Assembly: GCA_965230525.1 (NCBI GenBank)
Contig: OZ246008.1
Coordinates: forward strand, 3,472,001-3,536,000
DNA: 64,000 bases
Direction: 5' to 3'
Source: GCA-002733465 sp965230525
Lineage (GTDB): Bacteria > Pseudomonadota > Gammaproteobacteria > Enterobacterales > Kangiellaceae
Made by a program: the position numbers and the translations under genes. Below are positions 18,070-28,527 of this stretch, piece after piece. The notes under the pieces were generated by a model, which was given only the letters and a program-made list of their open reading frames with translations, did not search any database and was not told the DNA's origin. Numbering within the stretch: the stretch's first letter is position 1; every line of letters begins with the position of its first letter.

Positions 18070-21000
18070 ATGAGTCTATACCACTCTGCACAAAGCAAAG
18101 ACAACTGTGGTTTTGGTCTAATAGCACATTTAGACGGTAATCAAAGTCATCAATTGTTGCAAACTTCGCTGACTGCACTCACCAGAATGACCCATCGAGG
18201 GGCGATTTCGTCAGATGGAAAAACCGGTGATGGATGTGGACTGCTAATTCAGCTGCCAAGCCAGTTTTTTAGAGGGGTAGCTTCTCAATTAGGATTTACA
18301 CTGGGCGAGCGCTTTGGTGTTGGACAGATTTTTCTCAGCAACGACCCTATCAAAGCAAAAAGGTCCAAACAAATTTTAGAAGAAGAGTTAATTAAAGAGA
18401 CCCTAACCATCGTAGGTTGGCGAGAAGTGCCGATTGATCAATCGGCGTGTGGCGAAATAGCGTTAAAAACCCTGCCAACAATTGAGCAAGTGTTTGTCAA
18501 TGCTTCGCCTGGCTGGACAAAAGAAGACTTAGAGCGCCGGCTATTTATCGCCAGAAGGCGAGCCGCTGATCGAATTACTAACGATCCAGACTACTATGTT
18601 TGTTCATTGTCAGGCATGGTGATTGTCTACAAAGCATTAGTAATGCCGAAGTACTTATCTCAGTTTTATGCCGATCTAGCCGATCCAAAATTAGAAACTT
18701 CAATTAGCCTATTCCATCAACGGTTTTCAACCAATACTGCGCCGCTTTGGAAATTCGCTCAGCCATTTCGTTTTCTCGCTCACAATGGCGAAATCAACAC
18801 CATCTCTGGCAATCGAAATTGGGCGACCGCTCGGCAATCTACGTTTTACAGCCCGCTACTACCAGACTTAGGAAGTCTTAAACATTTAGTGAACCAATCT
18901 GGTTCCGATTCCTCATCACTCGACAACATGTTGGAAGTCATGTTAGCCGGCGGGATGGATATTTTTAGAGCGCTTCGGTTGTTAGTTCCACCGGCATGGG
19001 CCAAACGCCAAAATATGGATCCAGACCTGCGAGCATTTTACGAATTTAATTCAATGCACATGGAGCCTTGGGATGGACCGGCAGGAATTGTTATGACAAA
19101 TGGTACCCAAATCGCTTGTACTTTAGATCGCAACGGCTTGCGACCAGCAAGATATGTGATCACAAAAGATCGCCTATTGACTGTGGCTTCTGAGGTTGGC
19201 GTTTGGGATTATGACGAAGCCGATGTGGTGGAAAAAGATCGAGTGGGTCCCGGTGAAATGTTAGCGGCAGATGTCAGCAGTGGTAGGATTTGGCGAACCA
19301 ATAAAATCGATGACCAACTTAAGCATCGACATCCCTATCTTGAGTGGTTACGCGAAAACACGATTAGGCTACGCAGTAATCCAAGACTAGAGAAAAAAGC
19401 AGCCGAAGACTACATCAACGAAAACTTAAAAAACTTACCGGTTTTTGAAAAACTCTTTAACGTTTCGCTCGAAGAATGCGAACAAGTCATTCGAGTCATT
19501 GCTAATGATAGTCAGGAACCGACAAGTTCGATGGGAGATGATACACCCATGGCGGTATTATCGACTAAACAACGTAATTTGTATGACTACTTCCGCCAAC
19601 AGTTTGCCCAAGTCACCAATCCGCCAATTGATCCATTGCGTGAAGCTTCGGTAATGTCTTTAGAAACTTGTTTTGGTCGCGAGCATAATGTTTTTCAAGA
19701 AACCAATGGATTAGCCTATCGAGCAATTATTGGTAAGCCAGTACTCAATTATGCCAAGCTCAAACAACTTAAAGAACTTGATCAAGAGTACTATCAATTT
19801 CAGAGTATCTCTTTAAACTATTCAAAAGACCAATCGTTAGAATCTGCACTAAAAAATATCACAGATCGAGCCGTTGAACTTGTGCATGACGGTTGCGTAA
19901 TTCTACAACTTTCAGATCGCGACATTAGTGAAGACAAATTACCCATTCATGCCGCGTTGGCAACCGGTGCTGTCCATCAGCGATTAATTAAAGAAGGTCT
20001 GCGCTGCGCGACCAATATTGTGGTAGAAACGGCAACAACACGCGATCCCCATCATTTTGCTGTTTTAATCGGGGTCGGCGCGACTGCAATTTCACCTTAC
20101 CTGTCTTTGCAAATTATCAACCGGTTATCGACTGAAGGAAAATTATCTACTGATATAATTACCGCGCGAAAAAACTACTTAAAAGGCATTAACAAAGGAC
20201 TGTTAAAAATCCTTTCGAAAATGGGAATATCAACCATTGCCAGTTATCGTAGCGCGCAACTGTTTGAAGCTGTCGGACTTGATCAAAGTGTTATTAAATT
20301 TTGTTTTCCAAGCGTGCAATCACGAATTGGTGGTGCCACTTTTGAAGACATTCACCAACAGGCGCTAGTGAATGCTAAAACGGCGTGGCATCCATTTAGC
20401 AAAATTAAACGCAGCGGCCAGTTAAAATATGTTCACGGTGGAGAATATCATGCCTATAACCCTGATGTGGTGAGCTTGCTGCAAATCGCGGTTAATTCTG
20501 GTGACTACGCTGACTACCAAAAATTTGCCGACACGGTCGATCATCGCCCTGTGGCAACCTTAAGAGATTTATTCAAACCTAAACAAGCCGCTGAGCCACT
20601 TAACTTGAATGACATCGAGTCTCATCAAGCGATATTAAAACGCTTTGATTCGGCGGGTATGTCCATTGGCGCGTTAAGCCCAGAAGCTCATAAAGCGCTG
20701 GCTGAAGCGATGAATACTATCGGAGGTCGCTCCAACAGTGGTGAAGGCGGCGAAGATCCTAATCGATTTAACACTATTAAAAACTCCAAAATTAAACAGA
20801 TTGCTTCCGGCCGTTTTGGTGTCGATGCGGCTTACCTAAAAAGCGCCGAAGTTCTACAAATCAAAATTGCTCAGGGCGCTAAACCCGGCGAAGGTGGTCA
20901 ATTACCGGGAGCAAAAGTCACCGTTGAAATAGCTAAACTAAGAAACGCGACACCTGGTATCACCCTGATCTCACCGCCGCCTCATCACGATATTTACTCC

Positions 21001-22563
21001 ATCGAAGATATCGCTCAATTAATTTTTGATTTAAAGCAAGTCAACCCAAGCGCACTAGTCTCAGTAAAATTGGTATCGGGTCCTGGAGTCGGCACCATTG
21101 CGGCAGGTGTAGCTAAAGCTTACGCGGACATGATCACAATCGCTGGACACGATGGAGGAACCGGAGCGAGTCCGTTAACATCAGTAAAGTATGCTGGAAC
21201 ACCTTGGGAAATCGGGTTAAGTGAGGCCCATCAAGCGCTCATCGAAAACGGTCTTAGAGATAAAATTTGTTTACAAGTCGATGGTGGTCTTAAAACCGGC
21301 TTAGATGTCATTAAGGGAGCTATTCTAGGTGCTGATAGCTTTGGATTTGGCACCGGTCCAATGGTTGCGCTTGGTTGTAAGTTTTTAAGGATTTGTCACC
21401 TTAATAATTGTGCCACTGGAGTTGCTACTCAAAACAAAATTTTGCGCGATCAGCATTTTGTAGGCTTACCGCAAAAAGTCATCAACTATTTTAACTTTGT
21501 AGCACAGGATGTCCGACAATGGTTAGCTTTTTTAGGCATAGAAAGCTTAGACCAATTAATCGGTAGAACGGATTTATTGGAGATTGTTCAAGGTGAAACT
21601 TCGCAACAACGTAACCTAAAATTAGAAGTGATTTTAGCTTCTGCGAAACGACCTGAGTTTGGAGCGAAACACTATCAACAAGTTCGCAATGAGCCATTTG
21701 ATCCCGGACAACTTAACCTTAAAATTTTGGCAGACTATCAAGCAATCCCAACAAATGACCAGTCTGCTAAATTTGAATACCGAATCAAAAACTACGATCG
21801 TTCTGTCGGTGCGCTATTGGCGGGACAAGTGGCAACACGGCAAACGAATCAATCGATTAACCTCTCACTAAATTTTACCGGTATTGCCGGTCAAAGTTTT
21901 GGGGTTTGGAATTGTTCAGGAATGAACCTGTCCCTCATTGGAGATGCCAATGATTATGTAGGCAAAGGGATGTCAGGTGGACAAATCGCAATTAGACCAC
22001 CAAGCAATATTCAATATGTCGCTAGTCGTGGCGCGATCATCGGTAACACCTGTTTATATGGAGCAACTGGCGGCAAACTATTTGCTGCGGGGCAAGCTGG
22101 AGAAAGGTTTGCAGTAAGAAATTCTGGCGCGCTAGCGGTGGTTGAAGGCGCTGGCGATCACGGCTGCGAATACATGACGGGCGGTTCGGTTTTGATTTTG
22201 GGGCCGGTTGGCGAAAACTTTGCGGCTGGAATGACCGGAGGGATTGCTTTTGTTCTTGATCAAAGAGATACCTTAATAAAAAACGTCAACCCAGAACATG
22301 TAGAGTGCTTTCGATTTTCCGACAATGAATGCGACGAATACACCGAGCAATTGTACGATATGTTGCAGCAACATATTGCAGCCACAGGAAGTGATTGGGC
22401 TCAACGAATCAGTAAAAATTTCGAAAACTACCTCGATTATTTCATGTTAGTCGTTCCCAAAGCCAGCTGTCAAAGCGATGAAGACAATGACGCTGATTAT
22501 TTGGAATTAGCCGCGGTCGAACAACCAAAAAGTTCATTAGTCCCGCTGAGGATTGTAAAATGA
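18070..22563 (+). CDS. gltB: glutamate synthase (NADPH) large subunit
   Basis: This 1497-residue alpha subunit makes glutamate from glutamine and 2-oxoglutarate. The N-terminal class II glutaminase has its nucleophile at Cys13 (NCGFGLIAH) after a 12-residue propeptide that must be cleaved. The central domain, the FMN-binding synthase domain with GEGGEDPNRF and GAKPGEGGQLPG, the 3Fe-4S cluster region CKFLRICHLNNCATG (about 1103-1115) and the C-terminal beta-helix GXGXG repeats are all present. It overlaps gltD by four bases (ATGA). AGAGGT precedes the ATG. A near-palindrome (ATTGGCAC, spacer, GTGCAAT) at 17957-17978 could be an operator. Confidence 0.98.
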   Translation: MSLYHSAQSKDNCGFGLIAHLDGNQSHQLLQTSLTALTRMTHRGAISSDGKTGDGCGLLIQLPSQFFRGVASQLGFTLGERFGVGQIFLSNDPIKAKRSKQILEEELIKETLTIVGWREVPIDQSACGEIALKTLPTIEQVFVNASPGWTKEDLERRLFIARRRAADRITNDPDYYVCSLSGMVIVYKALVMPKYLSQFYADLADPKLETSISLFHQRFSTNTAPLWKFAQPFRFLAHNGEINTISGNRNWATARQSTFYSPLLPDLGSLKHLVNQSGSDSSSLDNMLEVMLAGGMDIFRALRLLVPPAWAKRQNMDPDLRAFYEFNSMHMEPWDGPAGIVMTNGTQIACTLDRNGLRPARYVITKDRLLTVASEVGVWDYDEADVVEKDRVGPGEMLAADVSSGRIWRTNKIDDQLKHRHPYLEWLRENTIRLRSNPRLEKKAAEDYINENLKNLPVFEKLFNVSLEECEQVIRVIANDSQEPTSSMGDDTPMAVLSTKQRNLYDYFRQQFAQVTNPPIDPLREASVMSLETCFGREHNVFQETNGLAYRAIIGKPVLNYAKLKQLKELDQEYYQFQSISLNYSKDQSLESALKNITDRAVELVHDGCVILQLSDRDISEDKLPIHAALATGAVHQRLIKEGLRCATNIVVETATTRDPHHFAVLIGVGATAISPYLSLQIINRLSTEGKLSTDIITARKNYLKGINKGLLKILSKMGISTIASYRSAQLFEAVGLDQSVIKFCFPSVQSRIGGATFEDIHQQALVNAKTAWHPFSKIKRSGQLKYVHGGEYHAYNPDVVSLLQIAVNSGDYADYQKFADTVDHRPVATLRDLFKPKQAAEPLNLNDIESHQAILKRFDSAGMSIGALSPEAHKALAEAMNTIGGRSNSGEGGEDPNRFNTIKNSKIKQIASGRFGVDAAYLKSAEVLQIKIAQGAKPGEGGQLPGAKVTVEIAKLRNATPGITLISPPPHHDIYSIEDIAQLIFDLKQVNPSALVSVKLVSGPGVGTIAAGVAKAYADMITIAGHDGGTGASPLTSVKYAGTPWEIGLSEAHQALIENGLRDKICLQVDGGLKTGLDVIKGAILGADSFGFGTGPMVALGCKFLRICHLNNCATGVATQNKILRDQHFVGLPQKVINYFNFVAQDVRQWLAFLGIESLDQLIGRTDLLEIVQGETSQQRNLKLEVILASAKRPEFGAKHYQQVRNEPFDPGQLNLKILADYQAIPTNDQSAKFEYRIKNYDRSVGALLAGQVATRQTNQSINLSLNFTGIAGQSFGVWNCSGMNLSLIGDANDYVGKGMSGGQIAIRPPSNIQYVASRGAIIGNTCLYGATGGKLFAAGQAGERFAVRNSGALAVVEGAGDHGCEYMTGGSVLILGPVGENFAAGMTGGIAFVLDQRDTLIKNVNPEHVECFRFSDNECDEYTEQLYDMLQQHIAATGSDWAQRISKNFENYLDYFMLVVPKASCQSDEDNDADYLELAAVEQPKSSLVPLRIVK

Positions 22564-24020
22564 AATTAGATAAGATTAATAAGCATGACACTAAACTCGC
22601 AGCCGATCCGCTCAATTTTTTGCAGTTAAAAAGAGAAACACCAAGCAAGCGTGAATCAGAGAATCGCCGTATCGATTTTAAGGAGATCTATCAACAAGAT
22701 GTCGGTTATCAATCCGCTAATCAAGCGGCACGGTGCTTAGATTGCGGTAATCCCTACTGTGAATGGAAATGTCCGCTACATAACTATATTCCGAACTGGC
22801 TTGATTATGTTGCCAATGAGAAATATCAACAAGCCGCCGAGTTAATGTACGAAACCAACCCTTTACCTGAAATTTGTGGCCGAGTATGTCCACAAGATCG
22901 ATTATGTGAACAAGCCTGTACATTAAATACAGGATTTGGTGCGGTCACCATTGGCGCAATTGAAAAAAACATTACCGACAGAGCAATAGCAAAACAGTGG
23001 CGCCCTACTGTCCCCGCCCTGACCGAAGATGCGAAACGAGTTGCCATTATCGGAGCCGGACCAGCCGGACTAGCCTGCGCGGATCAATTAGCTCGCCACG
23101 GTGTTAAAGCGGTTGTTTTTGATAAGTATCCTGAAATCGGTGGTTTGCTAACTTTTGGGATCCCGGGGTTTAAATTGGAAAAATCTGTGATTCGTAAACG
23201 GCGAGCGTTTCTTCAAGACATTGGTGTGGAGTTTAGGTTGAATACCCATGTCGGCCAGGATATTACACTCCAACAAATACAAGATGAGTTTGATCAAATC
23301 TTCTTGGCGATGGGAACCTATACCAGCGTTACTGCAGACTTGCCCGGATTTGATCACAAAGGTGTTTATAAAGCGCTTGAGTATTTAATTGGCAATGTCA
23401 ATCAACAAGAAAACTATGCGATGAATCAGTTTCCATTTGTTGATCTGAAAGAAAAAAGCGTTATTGTATTGGGCGGCGGGGACACCGCTATGGACTGTGT
23501 TAGAACCGCAATTCGACAAGGTGCAAAGAACGTTCGTTGTGTCTATCGACGAGATCAAGAATCAATGCCCGGTTCCAAAACCGAGGTAGCCAATGCCATC
23601 GAAGAAGGCGTTAACTTTGATTTTTGTTTATCGCCAGCGCAAATTAATGCGGACCCAGTCTCTGGACTGGTAAATTCAGTGACCTTCACTAAGATGACTA
23701 GTACTCAGCCAACTCAAAACGCTTCATCTTTGCCCCGCAATGAACAACAACAAACAATTGACTGCGATGCCGTGATAATTGCATTTGGCTTCAAAGCTAG
23801 TCCTGCCGATTGGTTTAAAACAGCGGGCATCGAGCTCAATGAGCACGGGTTAATTAGAACTAATGATCACAAAAGCAGTGACCAAGGCGGTTCCTTGCAA
23901 ACAACCGCAGATAATATATATGCAGGTGGAGACATGGTTCGAGGCGCGGATTTAGTAGTAACCGCGGTCGCTGAAGGTGTTAAGGCTGCGCAACAAATAC
24001 TAAAAAAACTAAGTGAATAA
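22560..24020 (+). CDS. gltD: glutamate synthase small subunit
   Basis: This 486-residue beta subunit passes electrons from NADPH through FAD and 4Fe-4S clusters to GltB. The N-terminal cluster cysteines are Cys59, 62, 67 and 71 (CLDCGNPYCEWKC) and Cys106, 110, 116 and 120 (CGRVCPQDRLCEQAC). The FAD-binding VAIIGAGPAGLACA lies near residue 160, and the NADPH-binding VIVLGGGDTAMDCVR near residue 300. The start overlaps the gltB stop, so the subunits are made together. The length matches E. coli GltD (472). No terminator was found before the next gene. Confidence 0.98.
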   Translation: MKLDKINKHDTKLAADPLNFLQLKRETPSKRESENRRIDFKEIYQQDVGYQSANQAARCLDCGNPYCEWKCPLHNYIPNWLDYVANEKYQQAAELMYETNPLPEICGRVCPQDRLCEQACTLNTGFGAVTIGAIEKNITDRAIAKQWRPTVPALTEDAKRVAIIGAGPAGLACADQLARHGVKAVVFDKYPEIGGLLTFGIPGFKLEKSVIRKRRAFLQDIGVEFRLNTHVGQDITLQQIQDEFDQIFLAMGTYTSVTADLPGFDHKGVYKALEYLIGNVNQQENYAMNQFPFVDLKEKSVIVLGGGDTAMDCVRTAIRQGAKNVRCVYRRDQESMPGSKTEVANAIEEGVNFDFCLSPAQINADPVSGLVNSVTFTKMTSTQPTQNASSLPRNEQQQTIDCDAVIIAFGFKASPADWFKTAGIELNEHGLIRTNDHKSSDQGGSLQTTADNIYAGGDMVRGADLVVTAVAEGVKAAQQILKKLSE

Positions 24021-24159
24021 AAAGGTAAATGCCAACATTTTAATCGACTTTTGCAAGTGCAAAGCTATTAAATCGACGGCAAATCCCGCGTTTCTCTGCT
24101 AAAGTCATTATAAATCCGCTTTTAAGAGCTTACATCAAAAATAACAAAGGGCTATTTTA

Positions 24160-25110
24160 GTGCACGTACTATTAGTTGAAGACAGTCCGACGCTGCAACA
24201 AGAACTTTCCAGTTATATTAGCAACGCTGGTTATTCCGTCACGGTGGCAGAAGATGGTGAAACCGCTGTACAGGTAATGGAATTACAAGGTGCCGATCTG
24301 ATTATTTGTGATATTGAAATGCCTGGGTTAAATGGTTATGAAACCGTCTCGATAATAAGAGAATCATTGGGCGAATATTGGGTACCAATTTTATTTTTAA
24401 CTAAGCGCAACACCGTAGCAGACTTTTTGGAGGCTATCGATGTGGGTGCTGATGACTTTTTAATTAAACCTATTAATGAAAAGGTGTTACATGCAAAAAT
24501 GAAAATCATGGAACGATTTATCATTATGCAACAACAGTTAAATGAAGCACTAAATGCTCATGAAAAAGGCAAAAAATTCGATCCGTTAACTCAAGTTTAT
24601 AACAAGCAATACTTTATCGAATTAGCCAAGTTACAGTGGAATATATTAACTCGACAAAAACAACCCGCCAGTATTTTGATCATTGAAATCGATTATTTAA
24701 CCGAGTTTGAAGACTACTACGAAACCGACGCCACTCAAAAATGTATTCAGAAAATAGCCTCTAAGTTGACATCTTCTATTCATCGGCCGGGCGATTTTAT
24801 TGGTCGACTTGAAGACAATAAATTTATCGCCATGCTACCAGAAACATCACAGACGGGCAGTGAAAAAGTTGCCGAACGAATTTTATCTTCCGTGGAATCT
24901 CTCAATATCGAAAATAAAAACTCTCGAGTATCGGGTGTAGTGACTGTATCAGTCGGCGGTCAAGCGGTAATTAATTTAAAGAATAATTCATTGACTGAAG
25001 CGATTCAAATCGCGCAAAGTAATTTAGAGCAAATGCAGCAAAAAGCTGGAAATGACTACCTAATCGGTAAAAAAACAAATTTGATTTCCAGTGGCGTAAA
25101 AACTAAGTAA
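24160..25110 (+). CDS. response regulator with degenerate GGDEF domain
   Basis: This 316-residue protein has an N-terminal receiver domain with Asp8, phosphoacceptor Asp51 (ICDIEMPG), Thr81 and Lys103 (IKPIN), all intact. A short coiled linker leads to a GGDEF-like domain that begins DPLTQVYNKQYF. The active-site signature that should read GGDEF reads EDNKF (218-222), so diguanylate cyclase activity is very unlikely. It may be a phosphorylation-controlled binding module. The start is GTG at 24160. It lies 139 bp after gltD on the same strand, with no cognate kinase nearby. A link to nitrogen metabolism is possible only from position. Confidence 0.88.
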   Translation: MHVLLVEDSPTLQQELSSYISNAGYSVTVAEDGETAVQVMELQGADLIICDIEMPGLNGYETVSIIRESLGEYWVPILFLTKRNTVADFLEAIDVGADDFLIKPINEKVLHAKMKIMERFIIMQQQLNEALNAHEKGKKFDPLTQVYNKQYFIELAKLQWNILTRQKQPASILIIEIDYLTEFEDYYETDATQKCIQKIASKLTSSIHRPGDFIGRLEDNKFIAMLPETSQTGSEKVAERILSSVESLNIENKNSRVSGVVTVSVGGQAVINLKNNSLTEAIQIAQSNLEQMQQKAGNDYLIGKKTNLISSGVKTK

Positions 25111-25157
25111 TTACCTAATAGTCGAGTATATGATCGTTCAATCTAAAATCCTTTTGC

Positions 25158-26234
25158 TTAACTTTCTTGCTCAGCAGATTCCAAAGCCTTAGTTTCATCC
25201 AGAGCTTCAATAACAGCAACAACCAGAGTTGCTAATGGAATTGCAAAAAAGACGCCCCAAAATCCCCAAATTCCACCAAAAAATAAAACCGCAGCAATTA
25301 TGGCAACCGGGTGCAGATTATTAGTTTCAGAGAATAACAATGGCACCAGCACATTACCGTCTAACGCTTGAATTATGAAATAAGTGATCATCAAATACAG
25401 CAAAGTGTCGCCAGTACCAAATTGAATGAGCCCGACTAAGGCAACAGGAATAGTCACTAAAGTTGCGCCAATATAGGGTACTAAAACAGACACTCCCACC
25501 AGTACACCGAGCAACACAGCATAATTGAGACCAAAGAAAATAAAAGATACATAACTGGTAACACCGATAATAAATATCTCGACAACCTTGCCGCGAACAT
25601 AATTACCGATTTGCACATCCACTTCGTTCCAAACTCTCATGGAAAGTTGCCGCTCGTTAGGAATCCAACGAGAAATCCAAGTTAGGATAGTCTGTTTATC
25701 TTTAAGAAAGAAAAATACCAACAAGGGTACTAGAATCATGTAGATGAGGATAGTGACAATATTCTTAAACGAGGCTAACGAAAAGGACACCAGTACATCA
25801 CCGACGTTCGATAAACCACCGCCTAGTTGTTTAATCACAAGTTCCAATTGTTCCTTGGTGACTAAGTCAGGGTATTTCTCAGGCAAAGCCATAAGCTTAT
25901 TTTGAATATTGGTCGCCATGTTGGGTAAATCCGTAAACAGCAATTCAACCTGTTGGCCTAACAACGGAATAATGCCAATAATAATGGCGAGACTAATGGT
26001 GCAGAAACTGATAAAGACTGAGACCACGGCAACAATACGAGGAACGCCCTTACCTTCTAACGCTCCGACCGCCCACTCAAGTAAATAGGCAAAGACCGCG
26101 GCCACTAAAATCGGCATTAAAATATCGCCAATTAAATAAATAGCGAGAAAAAGCCCAAGCAATATTGTGGCTAAAATGACTGCTTGAGGATTAGAAAAAT
26201 TACGTTTAAACCATCTTGCAAATAATCGATTCAT
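25158..26234 (-). CDS. AI-2E family transporter (PerM/YhhT type)
   Basis: This 358-residue inner-membrane protein belongs to the AI-2 exporter-like superfamily. About eight membrane segments are visible, with two near the N-terminus (VILATILLGLFLAIYLIG and ILVAAVFAYLLEW), a long central helical region (about 90-150), and a C-terminal bundle ending in GFWGVFFAIPLATLVVAVIEA. Family members have been linked to autoinducer-2 export or Na+/H+ antiport, so the substrate cannot be told. The ATG at 26234 has GAGAG upstream. The TusA-like gene lies 39 bp upstream and may share the transcript; perM next to a TusA-like gene is common in this class of bacteria. Confidence 0.88.
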   Translation of the reverse strand: MNRLFARWFKRNFSNPQAVILATILLGLFLAIYLIGDILMPILVAAVFAYLLEWAVGALEGKGVPRIVAVVSVFISFCTISLAIIIGIIPLLGQQVELLFTDLPNMATNIQNKLMALPEKYPDLVTKEQLELVIKQLGGGLSNVGDVLVSFSLASFKNIVTILIYMILVPLLVFFFLKDKQTILTWISRWIPNERQLSMRVWNEVDVQIGNYVRGKVVEIFIIGVTSYVSFIFFGLNYAVLLGVLVGVSVLVPYIGATLVTIPVALVGLIQFGTGDTLLYLMITYFIIQALDGNVLVPLLFSETNNLHPVAIIAAVLFFGGIWGFWGVFFAIPLATLVVAVIEALDETKALESAEQES

Positions 26235-26273
26235 TAATTTTCTCTCACTTCTAACTCGCCAACGAGCAGAAAT

Positions 26274-26519
26274 CTAGCTTTTAATAATATGAAAATGAAT
26301 ATCTTGCTGTTGCTCTACCACCGACATCTTGTGCTCGGTTAACTCGATGAAAGATTTAAAGTCTCTTAAAGAAACCCGGTCTGTGGTTATTATATGCACA
26401 GACTGACCAGGCTCTAGCGTATTTAACGCTTGCTTGAGCTTTAATAGTGGCATCGGACATTTTAATTGCCGAGCGTCGACTTCATTGGTTGCTTGCTCAA
26501 AGCCTACTAACGCATTCAT
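26274..26519 (-). CDS. TusA/SirA-like sulfur carrier protein
   Basis: This 81-residue protein has the CPxP motif of the TusA family at residues 21-24 (KCPMP), with the preceding DARQLK typical of these sulfur-transfer proteins. TusA accepts sulfur from IscS for tRNA thiolation; other family members serve in molybdenum cofactor or sulfur oxidation. This copy is followed by the PerM-type transporter, not by tus genes, so it may be the YedF/SirA-like type of unknown role. The RDFKSFIELTEH helix and final HFHIIKS strand complete the fold. Confidence 0.85.
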   Translation of the reverse strand: MNALVGFEQATNEVDARQLKCPMPLLKLKQALNTLEPGQSVHIITTDRVSLRDFKSFIELTEHKMSVVEQQQDIHFHIIKS

Positions 26520-27075
26520 TGGGGATAATCTTAAGTTAATTCAATCACTAAGCTGCAGTTTACCTCAACTAAAGCGAATTGAGATAGGTTTATCTTGGAT
26601 AGCGCGACTAAATCACAAATCCTAGCATATCTGTGTCAACTAAAATTGCTTTGGTTTTACCCTAGAATTTTAAAATATGTTTCGGTTATCATCAGCGAAT
26701 CATGCTGGCATCATTTTCAATGGTGTTTGTTATAGGATTAATAGCGCAGAGTGATTAGTTGTCGAGGTAGAATCGATTTAAACTAACATGCTCTCGGCAG
26801 TGTTTACGCCACAGGTGACAGTTTATTATTGGATTTGAGTTGCTAGGAACAGGCTATTAATTGAATTTGCGACAAACATTAATCGATTAAGCAATTTAGC
26901 ACTACATCATCCAGAATAGTTTGATAAGCTTAAAACTTAGTTAATTTTAACTATCGGCTCAGCGTATTTTTGTGAACTAATAAAGCCCCTTGAGCTCTAA
27001 TAGTCGATTACATGGGGATAGCTCGTAGTTTTTCGATTATCGGATTAATCGGTTGTATTAAGAGAGAGACTTAAT
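26520..27075. other. 556-bp intergenic region between tusA-like and bepA
   Basis: No open frame with a credible ribosome site, tRNA or terminator was found. The region is AT-rich and divergent between the two flanking genes, so it must hold their promoters, but no box pair is convincing. It is long for this gene-dense window and could hide a small RNA. Confidence 0.5.
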
Positions 27076-28527
27076 TTGTCGACAAAGTTATACAAAGTTT
27101 TACTAGCCGCATTGTTCAGCATTGCGGCATGCCACGCTACTGCAGCCAATAATGATCTTCCCGATATTGGTAGTAGCGCATCCCAAGTGTTTAGCTTAGC
27201 CCAAGAGCAAGCGGTGGGCGATTCTTACATGCGTCAGCTTCGCGCTTTCGCCCCCTTAGTGCTCGATGCAGAAGTCAATGACTATATTCAACATTTGGGC
27301 TTTCGACTGGTTGAAAACAATCCTAGAGCCGCCGATCGCCAGTTTTCTTTTTTTGTGGTTGAAGCCAACAGTATTAACGCATTTGCTCTGCCCGGCGGGT
27401 ACATCGGAATACACACAGGATTAATCAACAAAACTGAGAACGAAAGCGAGCTTGCTTCGGTACTTGGCCATGAGATCGCACATGTAACTCAACGACACCT
27501 CGCTCGCCGAATAGAATTGCAAAATCAACTTTCCTTGCCTACCTTAGCGGCTTTCGTGGCAGCAATTTTAATTGCGACACAATCAGATAACTCTGATGCA
27601 GGAATGGCAGCCATGGCAGGCGCTCAGGGATTATCACAGCAGGCTATCATCAACCATACGCGTGCCAACGAGTCAGAGGCTGATCGTATTGGTATCAATA
27701 CAATGTATCGTGCAGGCTTTGATCCTCACGCAGCGGTTAGTTTTTTCGAGAAAATGCAACAAAACTCACTCTATCGTTCAAGTAACTTTGAGTACTTGCA
27801 AACCCATCCATTATCGAGAAATCGTATCACAGACACTCGACTACGAGCCGCCGAATTGCCGCCTCGCCCGGTAATAGAAAAACCAACCTATAAGCTGGTG
27901 AAACAAAAAATTCAGGCGTTAACCGCTAAAATTACCCCATCATTAATGGATGCAGCGAAAAGCCAATACGAAAATGGCGAGTTTAATTCCGATGACAAAC
28001 TTTATGGCTACGCCATTTTGTTAATCCGCAATAAGCAATTTGCTAAAGCGGAAGCTTTATTACTTGATTTGCGTAAAAAACATCCTAACCAAACGGCATT
28101 TGCCCTCGCATTGGCGGAACTTGATATCCAAAACAAAACCCCTGAACGCTCATTAAAAATTGTCGGAAATTTTCTCGAGCAAATCCCAGGAAACTTGGCT
28201 TTGGTAGAATCTAAGGCAAAACTACTTTTAGCCAATGCTCAGGCCGATAAAGCACGCGAATTATTACTTGAAAACATTCATATGACCAATTTTGCGCCAC
28301 ACTTGTATAAATTACTATCGAGAGCACAAGAAGAATCTGGTCACCGATCCGAAGTCTATGAAACCGAAGGAAACTACCTACTTTCTGTGGGTGATTTGGC
28401 AGGAGCGCGTAATCAATACTATCAAGCACTCAATGTGCACACTGACGACCCATACGCTCGTGAAAGAATTAATGCGCAGCTAAGACGAATTAAAGAGTAC
28501 CTGTACAAACGAAGCCTTCGTCATTAA
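27076..28527 (+). CDS. bepA: periplasmic M48 metalloprotease with TPR domain, BepA-like
   Basis: This 483-residue zinc protease with chaperone activity acts in the periplasm on outer-membrane proteins such as LptD during assembly by the BAM complex. A signal peptide covers about residues 1-24. The M48 active site HEIAH lies at 132-136, and the third ligand glutamate sits in the NESEADRIG segment near 197. Tetratricopeptide-like helices fill the C-terminal half from about residue 300. The start is TTG at 27076 with GAGAGAG about 6 bases upstream; no ATG lies in a suitable place. The name follows E. coli BepA (YfgC). Confidence 0.92.
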   Translation: MSTKLYKVLLAALFSIAACHATAANNDLPDIGSSASQVFSLAQEQAVGDSYMRQLRAFAPLVLDAEVNDYIQHLGFRLVENNPRAADRQFSFFVVEANSINAFALPGGYIGIHTGLINKTENESELASVLGHEIAHVTQRHLARRIELQNQLSLPTLAAFVAAILIATQSDNSDAGMAAMAGAQGLSQQAIINHTRANESEADRIGINTMYRAGFDPHAAVSFFEKMQQNSLYRSSNFEYLQTHPLSRNRITDTRLRAAELPPRPVIEKPTYKLVKQKIQALTAKITPSLMDAAKSQYENGEFNSDDKLYGYAILLIRNKQFAKAEALLLDLRKKHPNQTAFALALAELDIQNKTPERSLKIVGNFLEQIPGNLALVESKAKLLLANAQADKARELLLENIHMTNFAPHLYKLLSRAQEESGHRSEVYETEGNYLLSVGDLAGARNQYYQALNVHTDDPYARERINAQLRRIKEYLYKRSLRH

